A stretch of 64,000 nucleotides of DNA from Pomphorhynchus laevis (lineage: Eukaryota; Acanthocephala; Palaeacanthocephala; Echinorhynchida; Pomphorhynchidae), in assembly GCA_012934845.2 (NCBI GenBank), contig WNNJ02000032.1:54171-118170 (forward strand). The letters are read 5' to 3'. Below, piece after piece: positions 30,801-41,216 of the stretch (within the stretch, counting starts at the first letter, position 1; each line of letters starts with the position of its first letter). The notes below the pieces were generated by a model. It was given only the letters and a program-made list of their open reading frames with translations. It had not been told where the DNA came from and did no database searches. Made by a program: the position numbers and the translations under genes.

Positions 30801-30837
30801 TACAATCGACTTTAGTGTTGACTTGGTGATTAATAAA

Positions 30838-30950
30838 TAGTAATCGTTGTTATCGATGTAATCGTTGTAAACGTTGTAATCGTAGTAATCGTTGTAATAT
30901 AGTTGTAATCATTGTAAACGTTGTAATCGTAGTACGTAGTTGTAATCAAT
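30838..30950. repeat. Tandem TAATCGTTG-like repeat
   Basis: About ten imperfect copies of a 9-bp word (TAATCGTTG and variants such as TAAACGTTG) lie immediately upstream of the LINE-A2 5' boundary. It may be a microsatellite at the insertion site or part of an element leader. Confidence 0.8.
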
Positions 30951-31440
30951 AAATTTCCTAAGTGTTAGGACATAAACTTCTTCGATAGCTGTTTTGTAAG
31001 ATGTTTGTAATCCTGTTTTGTAAGATGTTCGTTACATTGTATGATATTTATCTCAAACTTTTTTTAAGGTACCTGGCGTAAGGGAGCAAATATATCCGAT
31101 ATTTGAGGTAGCTTAGCGCTTAAAGATCGTAAGTAATCGGTCGCACTACAACAATGTAGATTATCAGGATTAAAATTGCAAAATGTTTACAAGAAATCAT
31201 AACCAAAATCTCATTTTCAAATTAAACCAAAATCTCATTTTCAGCACTGAATTTTGCACGGAATTGCAACGAAGATTATGAAGACTACATACTGAATAGA
31301 TTGCTACAATACAGTAATGTAATGCATGTTAGATTATTGATTTGTAATATTGCAATCATCTGTACATTGCAATAATGTCATTAGGAGATTCTATAGCGCT
31401 CACACTCTGCAGTCAGCAATTAGGATATCCTCTACTGATA
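30951..31440. other. Unassigned AT-rich stretch
   Basis: No coding region or RNA gene is recognised. A 22-bp direct duplication around CCAAAATCTCATTTTCA is visible at about 31200-31245. Confidence 0.4.
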
Positions 31441-31625
31441 TGGTATATCATTTAAGGTTATTATGAATCGACTAATAAATAATATTCGACTAATTCGAAA
31501 AAGGAATAGATGTCATCAAGATAAACTGCTATGTAATCAGATTTCGGTCCTTATTCATCAAACCAACATCGCAGCGGGACCAAATACATACTAATGGCGT
31601 ATTTCTTAATGATGAAATTTGATTA
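31440..31625 (-). mobile_element. Penelope terminal fragment with variant structured block
   Basis: On the minus strand it reads GGTCCCGCTGCGATG, then AAGGACCGAAA, then CATAGCAG and TTTATC. These align with the structured block at 56886-56978 but carry compensatory changes in two of its stems. No coding sequence is attached. Confidence 0.75.
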
Positions 31626-31739
31626 TTTAATAACAATAGCTTTCTTAAATACAAGATAAATAAGTCATCATAATAAAAAAACAAGACAAGTCATCAAAAC
31701 AGTCAAAAACTCAAGCAATCGTCTTCATTGACTATCAAT

Positions 31740-31890
31740 CGTCTTTCATCTTTTCCATTTACGGCCTCAGGTCCAGAGGGATCTGAGCCCCCAATCGATC
31801 CAACACGCTGCTTTCGACTGAACCACCCGGGCTCTTTCACCCCATCCCCGAAGAATCCAATAGGCGCGGACTATGCTGGATAAACGAGTG
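31740..31890 (-). mobile_element. LINE-C1: short 3' end fragment
   Basis: About 150 bp matching the last codons and 3' end of the LINE-C family (compare 32050-32180 and 51740-51845). It lies just downstream of the LINE-C2 3' end in the same orientation, so two insertions or a local duplication are present. Confidence 0.75.
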
Positions 31891-32044
31891 ACTAATTATT
31901 TAGTGTACCTTATTCTAATACAAAGTATAATAATAAAGATGTTATTAAATTACAAAACATAAATGAAAAAAATAGTCATAACAGTCAGTTAAAGAGTGTC
32001 AGTTAAAGACAGAAACCACCACTTCAATTAATTTCTATCATACA

Positions 32045-34020
32045 GTCTTCTATTTCTTCATGGCCTCAAATCCAGGGGGATCTGAGCCCTCAACCAATCC
32101 AACACGCCGCCTTCCGACTGAACCACCCGGGGTCTTTCAACCCCGAAGAATCTAATCGGCGTGGACTATGCTGGGTAAACGAGAGATGAAAAGCTTAAGA
32201 AACCTTAGTATTTGCTCTGGGGGATGTCCTCTCGAAAAGAAGACTAATCCCGAGATAGCCCAAGTGCCTCAAAGGCGCACCTGGATTTTCCATTTAAATG
32301 ACAGGTGCTGGGCCCGTTTCAGGGCCCACCTAGCTTTCTTCAGGATACGTTTAAGTCTATCCAGGTCAGCTTTCGCCGATCAGTTCACCGTAACGGTGAA
32401 CCCCAGGTATTTTACTCGATATGTGAAGGTAATGGGTGGTTCAGAGGCAAATATGGAGGAGAGCGCAGAGAGTGCTGATCTCTTAAGTTTTTGCTTTGTT
32501 GCAGGGGTGCCTTAAAAGACAACCACCTGCGATTTTGCGGAGTTTAAAACAAGATTGGATTTGGGTAATTGGTCTTTTAATCTTAAAAAGAAGCGGCTGA
32601 TGTCAGAGACTACGTCTTTACACCTGCGTCCAACGAACAGGGATGTGGTGTCATCAGCGTACACCACTAGACGTTGTTCGCGTTTAAATATTTTAAATAG
32701 ATTAATGGAGGCAGCAAGATATTAGATAGGAGAAAGTGGGGAACCTTGAGGCACACCCGTTATAGGGTAGAATTGACGAACATCAGGGCCGTCTTCATAG
32801 TAAAATCGCTTGGTGTGCAGCAGGATCTCTACCCTGTTTACAATTCTCGCAGGCAACCCGAGGGACCTGAGAGAAGAGATCACAAAGGGAATGGAGATTC
32901 GGTCAAATACAGCAGAAAAGTCGACGAAAACAGCCACAACAAGACGATGGATGTTATCGCGACAAAACTGCTCCACATTACCAACTGCTAAATGGACCGA
33001 GCGACCTTTGACGAACCCATCAAAACCTGAAGGGATCAAATTACACCTACTCACATAGTCGCGGATTTTACGCGCAAGCGCTTTTTCGTAAATCGACACG
33101 AGGGCATTTTGAATCGAAATGGGTCGCAGATCTTTAGGGCATGAGCAGGATTTTTTCTTAGGAATAAAAACACGCTTACTAATATTGATGCCTGCTACAT
33201 CGGATGGGGAGGCTAAAAGCATTGTGACGGCCACCTCCCTTCTCTGATTTGCTGTCAAAGGCTGACAGACACGATAAAAACATGGAGCTACGGATTTGGA
33301 GGTGCCCGGAAGTGGACCCCAAGAGTTGAGAATATCTGTAATAGATAAATCCCTACTCCTGAAGTCACCCCAAAGCTGGATTGGTTGAGGAGATTGCGTG
33401 GCTCCATAGTTGTGTAGGGCTAGTGACTCTTCAAAAACTTTTTCAAGGCCTATCTTATCTATCCAACCTAATGCCCTATCCTTCCAACACACAAACTTCT
33501 CCTCCTTGAAAATCTTCCAAAAGGAAGACTGAGAAGGGTTAAGACGAGTAATACTCGCCCAATCGCTTTCCAGCTGGAATCTATATCTAGTACTCGAGTA
33601 TTCATTCGAGAAGGCCTTTCTGCCGGAAGCAGAGAGATTATAGAGGTTCAGTAATTTGGCTATAACCTTGCACTTTGTCGGAGTGGGATTGAATAAGCGA
33701 CTATTATGGGTAGTCGATAGAATCGCGGTAGCTTGCGAAAAGCGGTAGGTATTAAGTTCGGTTAAACTCTCATTTCCTATTCTGGGGTAGAGTTAGATAG
33801 CCGCCTGAAAGAAGGTCACTCTGATCGGATCAAAGCGAAACCTTTTTCTAAGCAACGTATCCTCCTCAATCCGCCAACGAATAAGGTCATGAGGTGTGGA
33901 CAAATGTTGACGCGACTGCTCCGTACAGAGGGGTTTAACCAACCACCTCGAGTGAATCAGTATAATGTCGAGGATAGAATTTGTTGATGTGCAATGAAAG
34001 GTAGGGGAAGGTGGTTTGTA
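32045..34020 (-). mobile_element. LINE-C2: APE-type LINE, 5'-truncated
   Basis: The 3' two-thirds of LINE-C on the minus strand. The main frame 33492-32722 runs from CWKDRALGWIDKIGLEKV through CPKDLRPISIQNALVS and GFVKGRSVHLAVG to VAVFVDFSAVFDRISI (motif A) and ITGVPQGSPLSPI (motif B). The YADD region lies below in another frame (YADDTT, about 32660). Upstream pieces reach the endonuclease C-end near 34000 (HCTSTNSILDIIL). Several frameshifts. Confidence 0.8.
32722..33492 (-). pseudogene. LINE-C2 reverse transcriptase fragment
   Basis: A 256-codon frame covering the RT fingers and palm up to the B box. In motif A the wording is DFSAVFDRI where LINE-C4 has DFSAAFDRI. It stops right after PLSPI, before the catalytic YADD. 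Clearly homologous to 50400-51180 of LINE-C4. Confidence 0.8.
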
Positions 34021-34388
34021 AATAAAAATTAAATAAGCTAACCGAGTCTACGTATTTTATATTGCAAATTAAAAATAAAGCAAAATAAAAGTTAAATAGT
34101 TAAATAATAAAAAATTAATTAATAATAAATAATTGTTATAAGATTTTATATAATTTATATCAAGATGAATTATAAACTGAAATTAAAAATAAAAATCAAT
34201 TTTATAAATTGACTAATAAATAACAAACAATGTATCAGAATAAGAATTAGAGGTCATCAGGAGGAACTTATATGCTATCAGGTTTCGGCCCCTAACCTCG
34301 ATCCAACATAGCAGCGGGGCCAAATACATGATAATGATGTATTTCCTCTGAAATAACTATCTACTATCTTATTCTAATACAAAGTATA

Positions 34389-34646
34389 TTATTTATTATC
34401 CATCCATAAAAATTTGCCACTTAAGAGTTTAAATTTATTCTTTATATTATTGTGTTGATTTATATATTTTACTATTTTCTGCTTGATGTTATTTTTATAG
34501 TAACCTAGTTTAAAATATGTATCTATTAAATTATTTAAATGATTTTGAAGAAAGCCAATATCATTACATATTGTTGCAATTCTTAAAATTTCATTATTTA
34601 ATGTATTATATTTTATATTATATGGTATGCATGAATGCTCATGCAA
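34389..34646 (-). pseudogene. Penelope N2 C-terminal domain
   Basis: An 85-codon frame, from HEHSCIPYNIKYN to GKFLWMDNK, with the same end as N4 (56587-56841). The stop is followed by untranslated sequence and not by a GIY-YIG nuclease, so the RT domain is C-terminal in this family. Confidence 0.8.
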
Positions 34647-34704
34647 AAATATGTTTCTTGTAAATTTAAATATGTCATCTTTACGATATATATTTACTAA
34701 TAGT

Positions 34705-35391
34705 TTAAATTGATGTTAATTTAATGTTCATATCTAGATATACACATTCTTTATCATCAATATTGGTTTTGTTAAGAATAAGGCTTTCTGGATAAATGTG
34801 CTCACTAATTGAATAAAAATTATTAGAATTAAATACACATATATCATCAATGTATCGAAACATATATTTCATATATTTATATTGTTTAGATTTAGTTTTT
34901 ACACAGTTATGAACAAATTCATATTCTATAAAGCTTAAAAACAAGTCAGCTATAATTGGGCTACTATTACCACCCATTGGAACACCTTTTACTTGTCTAA
35001 ATATAGATGTCCCTACTTTTAAATAATTTTGATTTATCAAAATATTTAAGGATTCTATTAATTCAATTTTATCCATATATTTATATTTATTTGATGGTTT
35101 AATTTTTGTTAGATATGCGTTATAATTTTTATAACATATATATGTATATCTTTTTCCGAATTTAAGATTAATAATATTTACTAACGCTTCTTTAATATCT
35201 ACTAAACCTAGATTTGTATAAAGAGTACTAAAATCGTATGTATTTATATTTATAAAATTAATTCCTTTCGTCTGTTCTAAAAATTCTTTTATAGAATTAA
35301 TACTGAAATAGTGTTTCAAACCAGTATTAATTTCGATTACCTTGCAATATTTTTTGAAGTGTGCTTTAATTACTTTAAGTATTTTATTCAT
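34705..35391 (-). pseudogene. Penelope N2 reverse transcriptase core
   Basis: The 228-codon frame contains INTYDFSTLYTNL (motif A), FRQVKGVPMGGNSSPIIADL (motif B) and FRYIDDICVFN (catalytic YIDD), in the wording of Naiad-type Penelope RTs. It is almost the same protein as 55833-56520 in N4. The frame opens at an internal Met. Confidence 0.87.
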
Positions 35392-35724
35392 ATAGACAGA
35401 AAGTGGTTTTAATGTACATTTAAACGCACTACATATGAACCTAGGTTTTATTAGATTTTTATGTAATTTTTATTTCGATAAAATATGGGATAGGTTTACT
35501 TGATTTATTAATAGTTGTTATTATATAGTTATGCTTTAATTTAGTAAGTTCTGTATACAATCTTTATTAATTTGATCTTTCCTTTTTTGACCGAATAGTA
35601 GTAAACCAAGTCGTTATATGGATGGCACAATTTTTACTTTTAAATTTTAATATTTAGCGCCAAAAATGTAGTTAAACAAATGATTATCATAAGATATGTA
35701 AAAGCGAACGAGTTAATTAGGTGA

Positions 35725-37239
35725 ATGTTGATTTGTTCGATACTATTTGCATTGTCCTTTCTTTTCAATACAGTCGAAAGTAACGGGCCATTTAGTCGAC
35801 TAAGGAGAAAATTGAAATTTTCTCGTCATTTATCTGGGATCACTACAGATGCAATTCCACACCACACAAGTGAAGCTTTTAGTCTACGTAGAAATTTACA
35901 AACATACAGGGAAAACGCAAAGAGAAAGTTACAGGTATCAAAATGCAAAGAATATATGAAGGATGAAATCTTCAGATTTACAGATTTCAACCCACCTGAT
36001 TTAAAAGAATTCTGTGTGAGGTACAATTCACCTAAATTATTGATGCGAGGAAATGGATCAGTGGTAGTTAAGGCTACAGAAGTTCAAAGCGGAAAATTTG
36101 TACAAATAAAACTTATCGAGCGAACAACGTCAGTATTATGTATGCAAAGTCAACTACCTAGCTTTGTGCAGTCAATGTCAGTAGAACGTGCAAAGTTTAA
36201 GTTGGAATACAAACAAGTAAGAATGTGTGGTGGATGGGACAGCATTGATAATTTAGATGAGTTTGAACGAGATAACAAGACAGACAATTTTCCACAAGCA
36301 CTGGAGTTGTATGTATTAAAAAAGTTAAGTCGTAAATATAAAAATGAAGAAGCAATTACCGCTGAATTTGTAAATCAACATAGGCTATGGACTAGCGGTT
36401 ATACCGTACTTGTGACACGATATTTGCGTGGTTTTATGACCCTAAATGAAAAAGCTGGTTTAGAGTGTAATAAAGGAGAAATAAATTTAGATATGTTCCT
36501 CGATGAACGATTACTCATTCGAAACCTAATACATATTGTTGGCAAGCTCGTTAGTTTGCAGATGTTTCCATTAGATTTAAGTGGTGGTAATGTTCTGATA
36601 AACAGAGCAGGAGATTTACTGCTCAAGGAATTAAACAGAGTCGATGTAAATTTTGAAAGACTTAACACCAGGTCTTCATTGGCTAAATTTTTTTCAGGAG
36701 ACTTTTCCGTAGGATGGAAATCAAAACCTTGTGTCGATATGTTTCCACCTGAAATATATTATAAAACAGTTTCACCTTATAACAAATGTACTGATCAGAA
36801 TTGTTACAAATATATTCCAAGCAAATATTTTGCCTATCAAATGGGTGCTGCAGTATGTCTTGTTAATCACTGCGGTCGAGACGATTACACTTCACGTGAT
36901 GCAGCGGGCTTTTACGAGGAGCACGATAGTTTACTATCGAGTATTGCCAAAGGCGTACTTGAAGTGAACGCTACACTGGCTGATCACGCAAATTTTCTGA
37001 AAACTACGATGCTATTACGCGATGTTGATCGAATAGGGATTAAAGAAGTATTGACTCATAAATATTTTGATTTTGACTTTTATTATGAATTACCTAAAAA
37101 TTTACTCCGTAATGAAAAAGGGGATAGAAATGTAACTGAATCATCTGTTATTGAAACAACTTTCAACGAAAGACAAGTGATCTCGAAACAATCACGTGGT
37201 CGTTTTCAATTATTAACAAACGGAGTATGGGATAATTAA
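35725..37239 (+). CDS. Secreted kinase-like protein, probable pseudokinase (rhoptry-kinase-like)
   Basis: An intact single-exon frame of 504 residues, ATG to TAA. Residues 1-19 form a signal peptide (hydrophobic, ending VES). Residues 23-75 are Arg/Lys-rich and amphipathic, with several RRxL words. A kinase fold follows: glycine-loop-like GNGSVVV (109-115), a beta-3 lysine (K129 in VQIKLIE), catalytic-loop-like DLSGGNVLI (D284, N289), PPEIY (341-345) and a terminal RIGIKEVLTHKYF (436-448). The HRD histidine and arginine and the DFG motif are not recognisable (LLKELNR in its place), so catalysis is doubtful. Extra cysteines suggest disulfides outside the cytosol. Signal peptide, arginine-rich lead, lack of introns and degraded kinase core resemble coccidian ROPK proteins; a divergent animal secretory kinase is the alternative. 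Confidence 0.72.
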   Translation: MLICSILFALSFLFNTVESNGPFSRLRRKLKFSRHLSGITTDAIPHHTSEAFSLRRNLQTYRENAKRKLQVSKCKEYMKDEIFRFTDFNPPDLKEFCVRYNSPKLLMRGNGSVVVKATEVQSGKFVQIKLIERTTSVLCMQSQLPSFVQSMSVERAKFKLEYKQVRMCGGWDSIDNLDEFERDNKTDNFPQALELYVLKKLSRKYKNEEAITAEFVNQHRLWTSGYTVLVTRYLRGFMTLNEKAGLECNKGEINLDMFLDERLLIRNLIHIVGKLVSLQMFPLDLSGGNVLINRAGDLLLKELNRVDVNFERLNTRSSLAKFFSGDFSVGWKSKPCVDMFPPEIYYKTVSPYNKCTDQNCYKYIPSKYFAYQMGAAVCLVNHCGRDDYTSRDAAGFYEEHDSLLSSIAKGVLEVNATLADHANFLKTTMLLRDVDRIGIKEVLTHKYFDFDFYYELPKNLLRNEKGDRNVTESSVIETTFNERQVISKQSRGRFQLLTNGVWDN

Positions 37240-37840
37240 ATTGATTGTTATCGTATATAATAAATCTTTTACCATATTTTATATAACCATTTATTCAAAC
37301 TGAATTAGTAGATTCACTAATTTATTTAAAACAATTTACTAGTCAGCATAACTTAAAATAGTAGTTTGTAAAAATACGTTTCGTATGATTACGAAAAGTA
37401 ATCATACGAAATTAAAAGTAATCATTTCGAATGATTACGTGTTGTATGATGACAAAAAGCTTACAATTAGTCGTTCAGATATTAACTATTTTAAAAGAAC
37501 ATATTACTCAAAAAATACAAAATTCTTTATTTATATAAATCTGAATTATAGAAACTTTAAGGTAAAAATATCAGTTACAGAGTAATGGAGCGAAATAAGT
37601 TTTTATTATGAGATTGAATTTGCAATAGTTATCTGCCATCATCAGGATAAAAACACACAAAAGTTACAGTGTTCAAAAATTCTTATTAGTACGATTACAT
37701 AAATAAATAAAGATTTCCTTAATAAAAGAACAAAATAGGATTAAAATATGTAATACATGCATAAATGAAAATGTCATAGTAGAAAAAGACGACAATAACA
37801 TGCGATTTCAGCTGAGTTATCTTCTTATAATAATCGGCAA
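37240..37840. other. Downstream region of the kinase gene
   Basis: Contains two hairpins close to the gene (37379-37411 and 37418-37438), a short frame at 37385-37585 without known motifs, and AT-rich sequence. The 3' untranslated region of the kinase gene is presumably included. Confidence 0.4.
37379..37438. repeat. Two adjacent perfect hairpins sharing one word
   Basis: The first hairpin has 14-bp arms 37379-37392 and 37398-37411 around GAAAA. The second has 9-bp arms 37418-37426 and 37430-37438 around TCG. All four arms carry the word ATGATTAC or its complement, and a fifth partial copy (GTATGATGAC) follows. They lie 140-200 bp past the kinase stop codon. Confidence 0.85.
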
Positions 37841-38790
37841 AGGGGATAAGATCCCTTTAACCTGAACCAGTGCTCCACTTTTCGTCTGAACCATTCAGGC
37901 TCTCTCACACCCCTGAGGGTCCAGTCGAGGCGAACAATAGCGGGTAATCGCGAGGTGATGAGCTCAAAAAATTTAGTCTTTGCTCTGGAGGACGTCCTCT
38001 AGGAAAGAAGACAAATCTCGAGATTGCCCAGGTACCCCAGAGGCGCATCTGAGCCTCCTCACTCAGTGACAGATGCTATTCCCGTTTCATGGTCTATCTA
38101 GCTTTCTTCAGTATACATTTGAATTAAATCAAGTTTGGTCAAGTCAACAATTTAATAGTACACCCCAGGTATTTTATTAGATGTGTAAATATGTTTGATT
38201 TAATCAATATTGAAGAGATAGCTGAGATTGCTAGTCTCTTTAGTTTATTTTTTCGTAAAGGGAACATTAAAAACAACCATATGCGATTTAGAGGATTTGA
38301 AAATAAGGTTGGACGTAGATAACTCGTCTGTTAATCTTGGAAAGAAATGGCTGATGTCCGATACTACATCTATACACCTGCGTCCAGTAAACATGAATGG
38401 GGTATCATCAGCATATACCATTAGATGTTGATCGCGTTAAAATGGTTTAAAGAGTATGATAGAAGCAGCAAGATATAAGATAGGAGAAAGTAGGAAACCT
38501 CGAGGCACATCTGTAATAGGGTAGAACTGACGTGCATGAGGGTCGTCTTAATAAAAGAACCGCTTGGTATATAGCAGAATATCCACCCCGTTGACAATTC
38601 TCGCAGGCAACCCGAGGGACTTGAGAGAGGAGATAATGAAAGGAATTGAGATGCGGTCAAATGGAGCAGAAAAGCCAAGAAAAACAGCCACAACAAGCTG
38701 ATGACTGTTATGCTGACAAAACTGGTGCAATTCACCAATTGCTAAATAGACCGAGCGACCTCTGACAAACCCATGAAAACTTGGTTGGAT
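37840..38790 (-). mobile_element. LINE-C3: 3' third of a LINE-C copy
   Basis: On the minus strand it covers FVRGRSVYLAIGELHQF, FLGFSAPFDRISI (motif A), the B region, YADDTP near 38420, and the C-terminal end to the family 3' end at 37840. Frames are broken in several places and it is more diverged than C4. It joins a Penelope 3' end directly at 38790. Confidence 0.78.
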
Positions 38791-38792
38791 TA

Positions 38793-39037
38793 AATATCTC
38801 CAAACAGAAAATAGTAAAATATACAAGTCAACAAAAAATATTATTAAAAATAAATTTAAAATCTTATGCGGAAAATTTTTATGGATGGATAACAAATAAT
38901 ATACTTTGTATTAGAATAAGATACAGGATAATAAGATTTCATCAGAGGAAATACGCCATTAGAATGTATTCGACCCACTGCTATGTTGGATCAGGGAATA
39001 GGGGCCGAAACCTGATAGCATAATAGTTCTTCCTGAT
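38793..39037 (+). mobile_element. Penelope terminal fragment with end of coding region
   Basis: It starts in the last codons of the Penelope ORF (about 38797: KQKIVKYTSQQ, then FYGWITN in broken frame), passes the short spacer and enters the structured block (about 38945-39035: GGGGCCGAAACCTGATAGCAT). Diverged from N4, with weaker stems. Confidence 0.75.
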
Positions 39038-40013
39038 ATAGGAGAAGGTGGATACGAAGGCGGCATTTAAATGTAATAAAGGAGGGAGCGCGGCGGACGT
39101 CAAGTGGGAGCTGATTCCAGGCGAGTGGGGGCAGTGACGAGGAATGATCGGAGACCGTAGTTCTTAGAGTAATTGGGAACTTGGAGTAAGAGGGAATTAC
39201 GGGAACACAGTGATAGATAAGTGGGCGAGTGTCGTCTAAGAAAGGGAGATTTATGAACGATAGAGAGCCGACAGCGATGATACGAAAAGTTAAGAGAAGA
39301 AGGCGGAGTTGTATGCGGATGTGAATGGTGGGTCAGGAGAGTTGAGCAAGATATGTGTGGTCAAAGCAACGGAGACGTAGGAGCACTCGAACTGCAGAGT
39401 TGATTGTGCGTTGTAGGGGTAGGATGATGGATTTTGGAGAATTGGCGAAAAGGCTGCGACATTAATCGATGTTAGGGAAAAGAAGCGATGAAAGAAGAGA
39501 CATACAAGAACGTTCTTCTGTCTCTTCGATGAACGTAGAGACAGAGGAACGGAAGTCGATAAGGGGACGAATACAGGAGATGTCACGGAGAATTAAGTTA
39601 GACGAGCGGACCTTGTCGCGGACGAAGCGTTTAATGAAAAGGTGTGTCATAACTTAGTTTATCATTGAACCATTTTGTGTTGTAGATTAAGTCCAATAAA
39701 ACTTCATAAGTTTTACCTCAAGGTGATCATCGAAATGAAATCCTAAGAAAGTGAGATTGTGGACTATGAGGATGTCTGATGAAGCAAAAGATACAGAAGA
39801 GTAGATATGTTAGGTTGACGGGGTAGGATCTACATTATTTTGGACTTGTCCGGGTTTAGAACGAGACGAAGATTGGAGAGACGTTTGTAGATAGAAGAAA
39901 GACTGTTGGAGGCAGAAATTGCGATATCGTGTATGCGATGGGCGGGTGCATCAACATAGATGATGATGTTATCGGCGTATTGCATGATTTAAAGGAAAAA
40001 GGTTTGATAAACA
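39038..40013 (-). mobile_element. LINE-D3: antisense RT and 3' end, with a solo LTR inside
   Basis: The minus-strand match to LINE-D2 covers the 3' end (39040), the C-terminal region (39300-39590) and the RT from FHFDDH back through the YADD text (about 39980) to near the B box. A 76-bp LTR (39645-39720) flanked by AGGTG splits it. LINE-D text stops at about 40013, where gypsy-2 internal sequence begins. Confidence 0.78.
39645..39720 (+). repeat. Solo gypsy-2 LTR (76 bp) with AGGTG duplication
   Basis: It begins TGTCATAAC, ends ACCTCA and contains CAATAAAA. AGGTG at 39640-39644 and 39721-39725 is the 5-bp target duplication. The same sequence with a few changes is at 43779-43854. LINE-D continues seamlessly on both sides. 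Confidence 0.88.
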
Positions 40014-41216
40014 GATAGATATTGGATTCATTGTTGAATGACCGAAGCAAACTCTCATCAATTTGATGTTGTTGACACCGAGACAGCAAGTTCGATCGAT
40101 ATGGCACGATACTTGCAACCTTCGAAGTTAACAGTACAAACAGATGAACGAGTCATGACTGACATATGTCGCCACTGGTTTGCAACATTTACGGAATTCG
40201 TGTCATCAAAGCTCCCGAACAAGTCAAGCTTACCATTCTCAGAAATTTCGTTTCTCCAGAGATTTTTAAATCGATTCAAGTTGCTGATTCATATGATCAA
40301 GCAATCGAGATTTTTAGGTCTGTGTTCGAAAAGCCTGTAAACGTTGTATATGCTCGACACATGTTGTATGTCTGTCGTCAAGTTGAGGGGAGGATATACA
40401 ACAGTACATTAATGCGCTAAAGCAGCTTGCTATCGAATGTGATTTTAAAAACGTGACAGCTTCAGAACATCAAGATCAAGCAATGCCAAATGCGTTTATT
40501 ATGGGCATCTCTTCATCAAGGATACGAGAGAGATTATTGGAAAATACGCATCTAAAATTTCGATCGCATGTGACCAAGCCAAGGCTATGGAAATGGCTGA
40601 AAAGCATAAAGGTATTATCAAACAACCGTTTTCGCGCGTAGCCCATATAACAGACAACCTACACCGCAAATAAGTTAGTCCTCAAAGGCATGAAAATGTG
40701 GATTTATGTTCGTCTAATCATGTTGCTGTCACGACGAAATCACAGTGGAAATGCTTTTTCTGCGGAGGATCAGTAAAGCACCAAAGGTCTTCTTGTCCGG
40801 CAAAGGAATCTACATGTCTTCGATGCGGGAATGTTAGGCATTTCGGTAGGGTTTGTCAATCTTCGAAATTCAAGAATACTGGCACACATATCGCGACACT
40901 GGCATATACCTGTCGAGATAGCAAAGTTGTCGACACTATTTAAATTAATCAGCATAGAGTGCAATGTCTCTTTGATACAGGCAGTTACGGAAATTTTATG
41001 CGGTCCGAAACAGCAAAACGGTTGAATCTCTCCATCCAAAAATCAAGCAAATATGTGACGATGGCCACTAACAATCTCAAAACGTATACTAATGGTGAAG
41101 TAAGTGTAACGATTGAGTATCACAATCGAGTTTACGAATACGTCAAATTTGATATTCTAAACGATTTATGTACCGAATCTATTCTCGGAATAGAGTTTAT
41201 GGAACGCCACTAGAAC

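Larger units (their letters stand above)
28262..30820 (-). mobile_element. LINE-A2: RLE-type LINE, 5'-truncated
   Basis: Second copy of the LINE-A family, on the minus strand. It keeps part of the helical region, the full RT and the RLE endonuclease, but not the CXC finger. Frames: 30800-30498, 30603-28477, and a short C-terminal tail in another frame down to about 28310 (FLPVIFAANGGIGVNADTV). There are at least two frameshifts. It differs from LINE-A1 at roughly half of residues, so the two belong to different subfamilies rather than being recent copies. Confidence 0.85.
34021..35610 (-). mobile_element. Penelope-like element copy N2
   Basis: A minus-strand copy with its 3' terminal AT-rich tail (34021-34190), structured block (about 34240-34350), C-terminal coding piece (34646-34389) and RT core (35391-34705). 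Upstream of 35391 the coding text continues in broken form to about 35600. It is highly similar to N4 (55445-57190), so the insertion is recent. It ends about 100 bp before the kinase gene. Confidence 0.85.
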
